NCBI GenBank assembly: GCA_038234045.1 | Contig: JBBSUX010000147.1 | Span: forward strand, 1 to 8,916 | Length of the DNA: 8,916 nt | Reading direction: 5' to 3' | Source of the DNA: JBBSUX01 sp038234045 | GTDB taxonomy: Bacteria > Pseudomonadota > Gammaproteobacteria > Burkholderiales > Burkholderiaceae_C | In this document: positions 1 to 6,494 of the stretch, one piece after another | Layout: every line of letters starts with the position of its first letter | Numbering within the stretch: the stretch's first letter is position 1 | Translations under genes and position numbers: made by a program | Notes under the pieces: generated by a model | Database searches by the model: none | What the model was told of the DNA's origin: nothing | The model's input: the letters and a program-made list of their open reading frames with translations, nothing else

Positions 1-1
1 C

Positions 2-1309
2 ATCGCCATCGACGAGGCGGCCGATCCGCGGCCCTTTGCCGAGCTGATGCGTCAGTGGAGCAGCCTGCATCCCGAGTTCGCCTTCCTGCCGCGCAAATTC
101 AAGATAGCGGTCTTTGCCGCCACTGAAGACCGTGTCGCTAGCGCCTGGTACGACGTGGGTCTGCAGCTCCTGAAAAATGACGAAGGCGCTCTCGGCTTTC
201 GCGTGCGCGTTGGTGGCGGCATGGGCCGCACGCCGGTCATCGGCACCGTCGTGCGCGAATTTCTGCCCTGGCAGGAGATCATGAATTACCTCGAGGCGGT
301 AATCAGGGTCTACAACCGCTACGGTCGGCGCGACAACGTCTGGAAAGCGCGCATCAAGATGCTGGTGAAGGTCGAAGGCCAGCGCTATATCGACGACGTG
401 GAAGCCGAATACCGCCAGATCATGGAGCTCGATGGCGCGCCGCACACGCTCACGCAGGAAGAGTTCGATCGCGTCGCAGCCTGCTTTGTGGCACCCGAGG
501 TACTGCCGCCGACCATCAACGCCGAAGCCAGCGCGCAGCGCCTGCGCCATGCCGCATCCGAAGACCGTGCGTTCGCCCGCTGGCTCGAGCGCAATGTGGC
601 ACCGCACCGCAATCCGGGGCTGCGCGCGGTGACGCTCTCTTTCAAGCGCGTGGGCCAGGCGCCAGGGGATGCCACCGCTGGTCAGCTCGATTTTGCAGCC
701 GACCTGGCCGACCGCTATTCGAGCGGTGAAGCCCGCGTACTGCACACGCAGAACCTGATGCTGCCGTGGGTGCGGGCGGAAGATCTGCACGCGCTCTGGC
801 TCGAGGCCCGCACCATGGGCCTGGCCAGCGGCAACCTGCATCTGCTGACCGACATGATCTCCTGCCCCGGCGGCGATTTCTGCTCACTCGCCAACGCACG
901 CTCGATTCCGATCGCAGAAGCCGTGATGGAACGCTACCAGGACATGGACGAGCTCGAAGATCTGGGCGACATCGACCTGCACATCAGCGGCTGCATCAAC
1001 TCCTGTGGCCACCACCACAGCGGCCACATCGGCGTGCTTGGCGTGGACAAGGATGGCAAGGAGTGGTACCAGGTGACGCTGGGCGGAGCCGATGGTTCCG
1101 ACCGTTCAGGGCCAGCTGTTCCTGGCAAGGTTGTGGGCCCGTCGTTCTCCGCTGCGGAAGTGCCGGAGGTGATCGAGGCGGTGCTGAACTGCTACCGCGA
1201 TCTGCGCACCACCGGCGAGAGCTTCGTGGCAACGTTGCGTCGCACTGGCATTGACCCATTCAAGGCCGCCGCCAAAGAGGCGCGCTTCCCGATCGAAGCC
1301 GACGCCTGA
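2..1309 (+). CDS. cysI: Assimilatory sulfite reductase (siroheme/4Fe-4S hemoprotein, nitrite/sulfite reductase family), 5' truncated
   Basis: The frame is open from the left edge and reads through the ATG at 47, so the gene starts before the window; 435 residues are visible. The family is usually about 550 residues or more, so roughly the first quarter is missing. Counting from the codon at 2, C288 and C294 (CPGGDFC, C-X5-C) and C331 and C335 (SGCINSC, C-X3-C) form the paired cysteine motif that holds the 4Fe-4S cluster and bridges to siroheme. This shows the gene carries the catalytic C-terminal half. The likely reaction is six-electron reduction of sulfite to sulfide in the cytoplasm. The family also contains nitrite reductases, but the following DUF934, cysH, cysD and cysN genes favour sulfite. 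No CysJ-type flavoprotein gene is seen, so the donor may be ferredoxin. It is the first visible gene of the operon, 38 bases before DUF934. Confidence 0.93.
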   Translation: MAIDEAADPRPFAELMRQWSSLHPEFAFLPRKFKIAVFAATEDRVASAWYDVGLQLLKNDEGALGFRVRVGGGMGRTPVIGTVVREFLPWQEIMNYLEAVIRVYNRYGRRDNVWKARIKMLVKVEGQRYIDDVEAEYRQIMELDGAPHTLTQEEFDRVAACFVAPEVLPPTINAEASAQRLRHAASEDRAFARWLERNVAPHRNPGLRAVTLSFKRVGQAPGDATAGQLDFAADLADRYSSGEARVLHTQNLMLPWVRAEDLHALWLEARTMGLASGNLHLLTDMISCPGGDFCSLANARSIPIAEAVMERYQDMDELEDLGDIDLHISGCINSCGHHHSGHIGVLGVDKDGKEWYQVTLGGADGSDRSGPAVPGKVVGPSFSAAEVPEVIEAVLNCYRDLRTTGESFVATLRRTGIDPFKAAAKEARFPIEADA

Positions 1310-1347
1310 ATCCGCCGCACTGCTCTTTTCGTTTTGATCCTCCCGCC

Positions 1348-1809
1348 ATGACCTCACCCGCGACTCCCATCCTGCGTTTGCTGGCTTACGCAGATCACCC
1401 GCACGACGGCGACGGTGACCCGCACGTGGTGCAGCTGGCCAACGATGCAGATCCGCTGGCGTTGCAGGATTCGCTCGATGGCGTAGAGCGCATTGACCTG
1501 GATTTCCCAAAATTTACCGATGGCCGCGCCTACAGCCAGGCTTACATGCTGCGCCGCCGCCTGCGCTTTACCGGCGACATCCGCGCCACCGGCGATGTGC
1601 TGATCGACCAATTGGTGCACATGACACGTACCGGCTTCACCAGCGCGGTGCTGAAAGAGGGCGTAGACGCCGCCGACGCACGGCGACAGTTCGAACGTTT
1701 TGCCGCGTTCTATCAGGGTGATATCGCGCACCTGCCGCATTTCCGCGCCGCCGAAGACACCAACCGCGACGCGGCCCCTGCGGCTGTGGCCGTTGAGGAC
1801 GGCGCATGA
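1348..1809 (+). CDS. DUF934 family protein, probable sulfite-reduction accessory protein
   Basis: This is a 153-residue soluble protein with no signal peptide or membrane segment. Its central block, FPKFTDGRAYS (residues 53-63), followed by LRRRLRFTGDIRATGDVLIDQ and a short RTGF segment, matches what I know of the DUF934 family. That family is found almost always beside bacterial cysI genes and is often labelled a probable oxidoreductase of sulfite reduction. Its biochemical role is not established; the protein has no cysteines or obvious cofactor motif, so an accessory or structural role towards CysI is as likely as catalysis. The start ATG at 1348 has only a weak ribosome site. The stop overlaps the cysH start by four bases (ATGA), which points to coupled translation. 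The C-terminal ~20 residues are Ala/Asp-rich and look unstructured. Confidence 0.88.
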   Translation: MTSPATPILRLLAYADHPHDGDGDPHVVQLANDADPLALQDSLDGVERIDLDFPKFTDGRAYSQAYMLRRRLRFTGDIRATGDVLIDQLVHMTRTGFTSAVLKEGVDAADARRQFERFAAFYQGDIAHLPHFRAAEDTNRDAAPAAVAVEDGA

Positions 1810-2672
1810 ATGCCATCACACTTTATGCGCGCAAGCCGTCTGACACCTTCGGCGACAAGGTGCGCGCATCCATCGCGCTCTTGCAAGACGCGGCACTGGC
1901 TTTCGCGCCGATCACTCAGGCTTCCAGCCTCGGTGCCGAAGACATGGTGGTGACGGACCTGATCGCGCAGGCCGATATCGGGGCATCGGTCTTCGTGCTC
2001 GATACCGGCAAGCTGCACCCAGAGACGATCGATCTGATCAGGCGTCTTGAAACGCACTACAGCCGCAAGGTCGACATCTTTCGCCCCGACAGCGCTCTGG
2101 CCGAACGCTTCATGGCGGAAAACGGCGAAGAGGCCATGTACCGCAGCCTTGCACTGCGGAAAACCTGCTGCGATTTTCGCAAGATGGAGCCGCTGGCCCG
2201 CGCGCTTTCGGGTCAGCGCGGCTGGATCACCGGACTGCGACGCGAACAGTCAAACGCGCGAGCGGCAGTGGAATCGGTCGAGTTGCAGCAGATCGAAGGT
2301 GCGACCGGCGAAGGCGCCGTGCGCGCCAAGGTCAACCCGCTCGCTGACTGGACATGGGGCGACGTCTGGCACTACATCGCCGAGCGCGACGTGCCCTACA
2401 ACCCGCTGCACGACCGCTTCTTCCCGAGCATCGGCTGCGCTCCCTGCACCCGCGCGGTGACGCTGGGTGAAGATTTCCGCTCCGGTCGCTGGTGGTGGGA
2501 AGCCGAATCCGCCAAGGAATGCGGGCTTCATGTGGCTGCCGACGGCACCGCTGACGCCGAGGAACCCGCCGCTTTCGAAGCGCTGGGTGCGCGCCTGCAT
2601 CAGCAAGCCGATGCAACTGCCGCTTTCCAGCATTCGCCTTCGACCGTACTTGCCACCCTGCATCGCACCTGA
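1806..2672 (+). CDS. cysH: Adenylylsulfate (APS) reductase, thioredoxin-dependent, iron-sulfur type
   Basis: The 288-residue PAPS/APS reductase-family protein reduces activated sulfate to sulfite with electrons from thioredoxin. ASSLGAEDM near residues 38-46 is the nucleotide-binding region. The pair C121-C122 (KTCCDFRKMEPL) with C211-x-x-C214 (IGCAPCTRAV) is the CC...CxxC set that binds a 4Fe-4S cluster in APS-type reductases and is absent from the E. coli PAPS-type enzyme. The catalytic cysteine is C239 in KECGLH. I therefore call it an APS reductase, which needs no APS kinase; none is seen here. A GAGGA ribosome site at 1795-1799 lies six bases before the ATG, and the start overlaps the DUF934 stop. 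About 49 residues follow the catalytic KECGLH motif, a variable tail. Substrate choice is inferred from the cysteines, not measured. Confidence 0.93.
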   Translation: MNAITLYARKPSDTFGDKVRASIALLQDAALAFAPITQASSLGAEDMVVTDLIAQADIGASVFVLDTGKLHPETIDLIRRLETHYSRKVDIFRPDSALAERFMAENGEEAMYRSLALRKTCCDFRKMEPLARALSGQRGWITGLRREQSNARAAVESVELQQIEGATGEGAVRAKVNPLADWTWGDVWHYIAERDVPYNPLHDRFFPSIGCAPCTRAVTLGEDFRSGRWWWEAESAKECGLHVAADGTADAEEPAAFEALGARLHQQADATAAFQHSPSTVLATLHRT

Positions 2673-2688
2673 ACCGGGAAACCACCGC

Positions 2689-3648
2689 ATGAACGCCCGT
2701 ACCGCTCCCGAACTTCTCGCCCCTGGTTCCGCATCCGCATCGGCGCGCCATCTCAGCGCCGCGCATCTGGACGCACTGGAAGAAGAAGCCATCTTCATCC
2801 TGCGTGAAGTGGCAGCCGCGTTCGAGCGGCCCACACTGCTGTTTTCCGGCGGCAAGGATTCCTTGGTACTGCTCAAGTGCGCTGAGAAGGCCTTTGGCGC
2901 AGGGCGCATTCCCTATCCGCTCTTGATGATCGACACCGGCCACAACTTCTGGGAAGTGACCGACTTTCGCGATCAGCGGGCGGCTGAGCTGGGTGCCGAG
3001 CTGATCGTGCGCCGCGTCGAGGATTCGATGGCACGCGGCACTGTACGCCTGTCGCATCCAGGCGAGAGCCGCAACGTGCACCAGTCGGTCACGCTGCTGG
3101 AAGCGATCGAGGAATTCCGCTTTGACGCGCTGATCGGTGGTGCCCGGCGCGACGAGGAAAAGGCGCGGGCCAAGGAGCGCATCTTTTCGCACCGCGACGG
3201 TTTTGGTCAATGGCAACCCAAGGCGCAGCGGCCCGAACTGTGGACGCTCTTCAACACCCGGATCGCGCCCGGCGAGCACTTTCGCGTTTTCCCGATCAGC
3301 AACTGGACCGAACTCGACGTATGGCAATACATCGACCGCGAGCAAATCGCGCTGCCCTCGCTCTACTACACGCACCAGCGCGCGGTTGTGGATCGCAAAG
3401 GGCTTCTGGTGCCCGTCACACCGCTGACGCCGCTGCGCGATGGTGAGATCGCCGCGCTGCGCGACGTGCGCTTTCGCACCGTGGGCGACGTGACCTGCAC
3501 CTGCCCGGTGGCGAGCGTGGCCGCCAATGCCGCGGATGTTGTGCTGGAGACGCTGACGGTGGAGCTGAGCGAACGCGGCGCCACGCGCATGGACGACCGG
3601 ACCTCGGACGCTTCAATGGAGAAGCGGAAGAAAGATGGGTATTTCTGA
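2689..3648 (+). CDS. cysD: Sulfate adenylyltransferase subunit 2 (ATP sulfurylase, small catalytic subunit)
   Basis: The 319-residue PP-loop protein forms APS and pyrophosphate from sulfate and ATP together with CysN. The PP-loop SGGKDS lies at residues 53-58 after a helical start (LDALEEEAIFILREV). MIDTGHNFWEVTDFRD, GGARRDEEKARAKER, FNTRI, FPISNWTELDVWQYI and the C-terminal RMDDRTSDASMEKRKKDGYF are family hallmarks. E. coli CysD is about 300 residues, so the length is normal. The frame is open upstream to 2467 inside cysH, but the ATG at 2689 is chosen because it follows the cysH stop by 16 bases, has GGGAA upstream, and places conserved sequence soon after the start. TCTCPVAS near the end replaces the GCYP-like sequence of E. 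coli, which I believe is normal for this lineage. The gene is normally followed closely by cysN; here 178 bases separate them. Confidence 0.95.
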   Translation: MNARTAPELLAPGSASASARHLSAAHLDALEEEAIFILREVAAAFERPTLLFSGGKDSLVLLKCAEKAFGAGRIPYPLLMIDTGHNFWEVTDFRDQRAAELGAELIVRRVEDSMARGTVRLSHPGESRNVHQSVTLLEAIEEFRFDALIGGARRDEEKARAKERIFSHRDGFGQWQPKAQRPELWTLFNTRIAPGEHFRVFPISNWTELDVWQYIDREQIALPSLYYTHQRAVVDRKGLLVPVTPLTPLRDGEIAALRDVRFRTVGDVTCTCPVASVAANAADVVLETLTVELSERGATRMDDRTSDASMEKRKKDGYF

Positions 3649-3745
3649 CCTCCCCCCCAGTCTCCGCGCACTGCGTGTCGCTTCGCCAACCCCCTTCCGG
3701 GGGCGATACCAGTCGACCGGCAAAGCCGGATCGACGGTATCTCTC
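3649..3745 (+). repeat. GC-rich intergenic repeat with two adjacent hairpins (REP-like), after cysD
   Basis: The element starts directly after the cysD stop with a C-run and holds two stem-loops. One is CCCCC(3690-3694)-TTCC-GGGGG(3699-3703). The other, at 3705-3741, pairs GATACC, GTCGA and CCGGC with GCCGG, TCGAC and GGTATC around an AAA loop, with a single unpaired A on each side, giving 16 pairs. I remember closely similar sequence (C-run, a TGTCGCTTCGCCAACCCCCT-like core, then a CCGGCAAAGCCGG hairpin) as a dispersed intergenic element in Comamonadaceae; this is memory, not a search. Neither hairpin is followed by a T-run, so it is not a standard terminator and cysN can still be read through. 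The element may affect mRNA processing or stability between cysD and cysN. The boundaries are approximate. Confidence 0.6.
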
Positions 3746-3775
3746 GATGAACCGCCTGCTGTTTATTGCAGCTCC

Positions 3776-3801
3776 AGCGACGCATGTTTAAGTCCGTCGC
3801 T
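3776..3801 (+). other. Small inverted repeat upstream of cysN
   Basis: AGCGACG (3776-3782) and CGTCGCT (3795-3801) form a perfect 7-base-pair stem around a 12-base loop. It lies between the GC-rich repeat and the preferred cysN start. It has the same general form (a GC-rich stem in AT-richer surroundings) as the palindromic segment at 3855-3879 and could be a decayed relative of that element, but the resemblance is weak. No T-run follows it. The 3746-3826 stretch otherwise shows no gene of its own beyond the open cysN frame. Confidence 0.35.
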
Positions 3802-3826
3802 CTGTATTCCCACGAAAGCAGATGCT

Positions 3827-5227
3827 ATGTTGAATGCTATTGAAGAGAGAGCTGGTAGTGCTTTTACAGAAAGCGCTACAGGCATAAATTATGCTCAAAA
3901 TGAGGGTTCGCTGGCGGCTTTGCGCTTCATCACTTGCGGGAGCGTGGACGACGGCAAGAGCACGCTGATCGGGCGGCTGCTGGTGGATAGCCGCTCGGTG
4001 CTGCAGGACCAGCTGGCGCGTGTGCAGCGTTCGGGCGAAACGGACCTGGCACTGCTGACTGACGGACTCTCGGCCGAGCGCGAGCAGGGCATCACGATCG
4101 ATGTGGCGTATCGCTACTTCGCCACGGCGCGGCGCAAGTTCATCATCGGCGATGCGCCGGGACATGAACAGTACACGCGCAATATGGTGACGGCGGCTTC
4201 CAGCGCTGATGCCGCAGTGGTGTTGGTGGATGCGACCAAATTGGGCCGGGCAGTCGGGACGAAGCCTGATGCCGACGCAGATGAGGCGGGCTCAGTCGAT
4301 CCAGCCGCAGCGACTGGCTCACGCGCCCAGCGGCTCCTGCCGCAAACCCGTCGTCATGCGCTGTTGGCGCATCTTCTGCGCGTGCCCTCACTGCTCTTTG
4401 CCGTCAACAAACTCGATGCGGTTGCGGATGCCGCCGAAACCTTTACCCGCATCCGCGAAGCGCTTCTGCAGTTCGCCCAATCCGCTGGGTTTGAGGCGGC
4501 TGCGATCGTTCCGGTCTCTGCCCTCAAAGGCTGGAACGTGGTGCAGGCCGAGCCGGGCTGGGCCGGCTACACAGGGCCCTCGCTTCTCGATGTACTCGAA
4601 GCACTGCCGGTGACAGCGCAGGAACACGACGCTAGCTTTGCGCTGCCAGTGCAATGGGTGGAAAAGGCCGCGTCATCCTCAGCAGACACCTCGCAAGGCC
4701 GGCGCGTTTTCTGGGGTCGCGTGGCATCGGGGACTTTGAAGCCGGGTCAAGCCGTAAGCGTATTGCCGAGCGGTCAGGAGGCGGTGGTGGCGCAGGCTCT
4801 GGATCATGCCCGTCGTCCTGGCGATGTAACAGCTGGCCGCAGCGGCGGCGTGGTGCTCGACCGCGAAGTCGATGTGTCACGCGGCGACTGGCTGGTCGCT
4901 TCCGGCAGCATCGTGCCGTCACGTACCTTGCATGCCACCGTCGCCTGGCTAGACGACGAACCGATGGTGCCAGGCCGCACCTACTGGGCGCTTCACGGCC
5001 ACCGTTGGGTCAAGGCTCGCGTCGCGCGCATCGTCGACAGGATCGACATCGAGACGCTGGCCCGTCAAGACGCGGACACACTGCCCGCCAACGCACTTGG
5101 ACATGTCGAGCTGGCGCTGCAGGAGCCACTCGCGACGCTGCCGTTTTCACAATCGCGGGCGCTCGGCTCGCTGATACTGGTCGATACCGCATCTCACCGT
5201 ACTGCCGCCGCAGTGTTGGTGCAGTGA
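3827..5227 (+). CDS. cysN: Sulfate adenylyltransferase subunit 1 (GTP-binding ATP sulfurylase subunit)
   Basis: This 466-residue translation-factor-like GTPase couples GTP hydrolysis to APS synthesis by CysD. The P-loop is GSVDDGKST (residues 38-46); SAEREQGITIDVAYRYF is switch I; DAPGHEQYTRNM begins at D109; NKLD (194-197) and SALKG are the guanine-binding motifs. A beta-barrel half follows from about residue 265. E. coli CysN is 475 residues. There is no fused CysC kinase domain. The ATG at 3827 is preferred because it gives a normal length, but its ribosome site is weak. The frame is also open back to an ATG at 3635 that has GGAAG four bases upstream and overlaps the cysD stop; that start would add 64 residues of repeat-encoded sequence. 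Residues 3-26 are encoded by an AT-rich repeat-like segment. An Ala/Asp-rich linker (139-169) between VDATK and LLPQTRRH is longer than usual. Confidence 0.92.
   Translation: MLNAIEERAGSAFTESATGINYAQNEGSLAALRFITCGSVDDGKSTLIGRLLVDSRSVLQDQLARVQRSGETDLALLTDGLSAEREQGITIDVAYRYFATARRKFIIGDAPGHEQYTRNMVTAASSADAAVVLVDATKLGRAVGTKPDADADEAGSVDPAAATGSRAQRLLPQTRRHALLAHLLRVPSLLFAVNKLDAVADAAETFTRIREALLQFAQSAGFEAAAIVPVSALKGWNVVQAEPGWAGYTGPSLLDVLEALPVTAQEHDASFALPVQWVEKAASSSADTSQGRRVFWGRVASGTLKPGQAVSVLPSGQEAVVAQALDHARRPGDVTAGRSGGVVLDREVDVSRGDWLVASGSIVPSRTLHATVAWLDDEPMVPGRTYWALHGHRWVKARVARIVDRIDIETLARQDADTLPANALGHVELALQEPLATLPFSQSRALGSLILVDTASHRTAAAVLVQ
3834..3903 (+). repeat. AT-rich palindromic repeat-like segment inside the start of cysN
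   Basis: This 70-base stretch has about 39% GC (27 of 70) in an otherwise GC-rich operon. Its core is GTAGTGCTTT (3855-3864), loop TACAG, AAAGCGCTAC (3870-3879): a 10-base-pair stem with one T-G pair. The order of pieces (TGCTATT, GAGCTGGTAG, the AGYGCTT/AAGCGCT hairpin, AGGC, GCTCAAAAT) resembles a family of intergenic repeats I remember from Comamonadaceae genomes (ATAGCTGCT, AGCGCTT...AAGCGCT, AGGC, GGCTTAAAA). The identification comes from memory and was not searched. It lies in frame and encodes about residues 3-26 of the called CysN, ending just before the conserved family sequence LAALRFITCGSVDDGKST. The sequence ATGCTAT occurs at 3822-3828 and again at 3834-3840 at its left edge. The boundaries are approximate. 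Confidence 0.55.
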
Positions 5228-5313
5228 GTGCCGTCCAGCGGGACGACACGCGCGGCTGTAAATCCCGCAAACGTCCTGCGCGCATGACCGCACTGGCATC
5301 CCGGAAGCCACAT

Positions 5314-5997
5314 ATGGCGCACGATGCAGTCATGTCGTCGCGTTCCGAAGCAAGTTCCGCAAAACCGCCCGTCGTCGACGGCGCTGACAGCCTGGTGCCG
5401 GAAGTCTCTACGGTCAGCGCGAGCAAATTGGCCGAGCCCCCTCCGATCTTCACCATTGGGCATTCGACGCGTGACTACGCGGAGTTCGAAGCGCTGCTGA
5501 GAGAACACGCGGTTCAATGCGTGGTGGATGTCCGCAAACTGGCAGGCTCCAGACGCTACCCGCAATACAACGCCGACACGTTGGAGCAAGCGTTGGCTCA
5601 GGTGGGTATCGGCTATGTACACATGGCGGCCTTGGGCGGCAGACGCGGACGCAGTCTGGCACCAGCGGAGCCCTCACCCAACGGGTTTTGGACCAACCAG
5701 AGTTTCCGCCGCTACGCCGACTACGCTCTCGGTACAGAGTTCGCCCACGGGCTGCAAGAGCTTCTGGCTTTGAGCGTTATGCAGCGGTGCGTATTGATGT
5801 GCGCGGAAGCCGTGTGGTGGCGCTGCCATCGGCGCATCATCACCGACTACTTGCTGCTTCAGGGTCGCGAGGTAAGGCACATCATGACCGCTGGCCGTAG
5901 CGAAGCCGCCCACTGCACCCCGGGCGCTGAGGCGCAGCCGGCCGCAAAGAACGAGGCACAAGACGAGCTGCGGCTGATCTATCCCGCGCCTGCCTAG
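5314..5997 (+). CDS. DUF488 family protein
   Basis: The 227-residue soluble protein has the DUF488 pattern: FTIGHSTRDYAEFEALL (from about residue 46), VVDVRKLAGSRRYPQYN, GIGYVHMAALGGRR, NGFWTNQSFRRYADYAL, and the signature CAEAVWWRCHRRIITDYLL beginning at C163. The family is widespread in bacteria and has no firmly established function; the Cys-Ala-Glu and Trp-Arg-Cys-His residues suggest a catalytic or metal/nucleotide site, but this is inference. The first ~40 residues and the last ~30 are low in conservation. The start is uncertain: ATG 5314 has GGAAG six bases upstream and is preferred; ATG 5284, ATG 5332 and a GTG at 5224 overlapping the cysN stop are in frame. It follows cysN by 86 bases on the same strand and may be co-transcribed, which does not prove a role in sulfur metabolism. 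Confidence 0.83.
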   Translation: MAHDAVMSSRSEASSAKPPVVDGADSLVPEVSTVSASKLAEPPPIFTIGHSTRDYAEFEALLREHAVQCVVDVRKLAGSRRYPQYNADTLEQALAQVGIGYVHMAALGGRRGRSLAPAEPSPNGFWTNQSFRRYADYALGTEFAHGLQELLALSVMQRCVLMCAEAVWWRCHRRIITDYLLLQGREVRHIMTAGRSEAAHCTPGAEAQPAAKNEAQDELRLIYPAPA

Positions 5998-6068
5998 CGC
6001 TGATGCATCCGACTGCTGCGCCCGTCACTGCTGCAGGAGGCTCAACCGCTGCAGCGCAGGACCCCGGT

Positions 6069-6129
6069 TTGCGGCAGCAGGCCGCGCCTTAAAATCAAAT
6101 TTCTCACCCATCGCGTACCGGAGCTCAAC
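6069..6129 (+). promoter_or_regulatory. Possible fdxA promoter and ribosome binding site
   Basis: The 132-base gap between the DUF488 gene and fdxA is the longest intergenic stretch on this strand apart from the cysD-cysN junction. TAAAAT at 6090-6095 could be a -10 box, with TTGCGG at 6069-6074 as a poor -35 at a short 15-base spacing. The ribosome site GGAG (6120-6123) lies six bases before the fdxA ATG and is convincing; the promoter is weak. The rest of the gap (5998-6068) is rich in CTGCTGC/CTGCAG/GCAGCAG short repeats, and I see no clear terminator there. Confidence 0.3.
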
Positions 6130-6459
6130 ATGACCCACGTCGTCACCGAAAACTGCATCAAGTGCAAATACACCGATTGTGTGGACGTGTGTCCGGTCGA
6201 TTGTTTCCGCGAAGGCCCCAACTTTCTGATAATCGATCCAGATGAGTGCATCGATTGCGCCGTCTGCATTCCCGAATGCCCGGCCAATGCCATCTTTGCG
6301 GAAGAAGATGTACCGGCAGATCAGCTCGCCTTCATCAAGATCAACGCGGACCTTGCGGTGGCTGCCGGCTGGAAGAGCATCACCAAGCGCAAGGGTCCGC
6401 TGCCGGATGCCGATGAATGGAAAGACAAGCCCAACAAGATTTCCGAGTTGATCCGCTGA
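6130..6459 (+). CDS. fdxA: 7Fe ferredoxin (one 3Fe-4S and one 4Fe-4S cluster)
   Basis: The 109-residue small acidic electron carrier is nearly full-length collinear with the well-studied Azotobacter vinelandii ferredoxin I. The N-terminal pattern C9-x7-C17-x3-C21-P and the second pattern C40-x2-C43-x2-C46-x3-C50-P are intact. By family knowledge C9, C17 and C50 bind the 3Fe-4S cluster and C21, C40, C43 and C46 the 4Fe-4S cluster; C12 and C25 are extra conserved cysteines. The C-terminal extension (from about residue 60, ending KISELIR) is typical of FdxA. The ATG is supported by GGAG six bases upstream. It is followed 55 bases later by a ferredoxin-NADP reductase gene, which makes a functional pair likely, and it lies downstream of a CysI that has no visible flavoprotein partner, so electron delivery to CysI is a reasonable guess. 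Confidence 0.95.
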   Translation: MTHVVTENCIKCKYTDCVDVCPVDCFREGPNFLIIDPDECIDCAVCIPECPANAIFAEEDVPADQLAFIKINADLAVAAGWKSITKRKGPLPDADEWKDKPNKISELIR

Positions 6460-6494
6460 AGCCTGTTATCCCCGTCGCTGCTCCGAGACTTGAC

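Noticed and set aside
2467..2688. A longer cysD start inside cysH
   Set aside because: The extra 74 residues lie in the cysH coding region out of frame and resemble nothing in CysD; ATG 2689 gives the normal length.
2332..3375. A 347-codon open frame on the minus strand opposite cysH and cysD
   Set aside because: It lies fully opposite genes with clear family motifs, has Arg/Cys-rich composition without recognisable domains, and is the kind of antisense frame expected in high-GC coding DNA.
3690..3741. The GC-rich hairpins after cysD as an intrinsic terminator
   Set aside because: No T-run follows either stem, and cysN directly downstream needs to be transcribed with cysD.
4654..5283. An upstream extension of the DUF488 frame, open through the second half of cysN
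   Set aside because: This part overlaps the CysN beta-barrel domain and translates to Arg-rich sequence with no domain; the DUF488 homology begins only after about 5445.
5998..6080. Repeated CTGCTGC/GCAGCAG sequences as a terminator or repeat array after the DUF488 gene
   Set aside because: The possible arms are 7 bases and 54 bases apart, no compact stem or T-run forms, and such trinucleotide patterns are common in GC-rich DNA.
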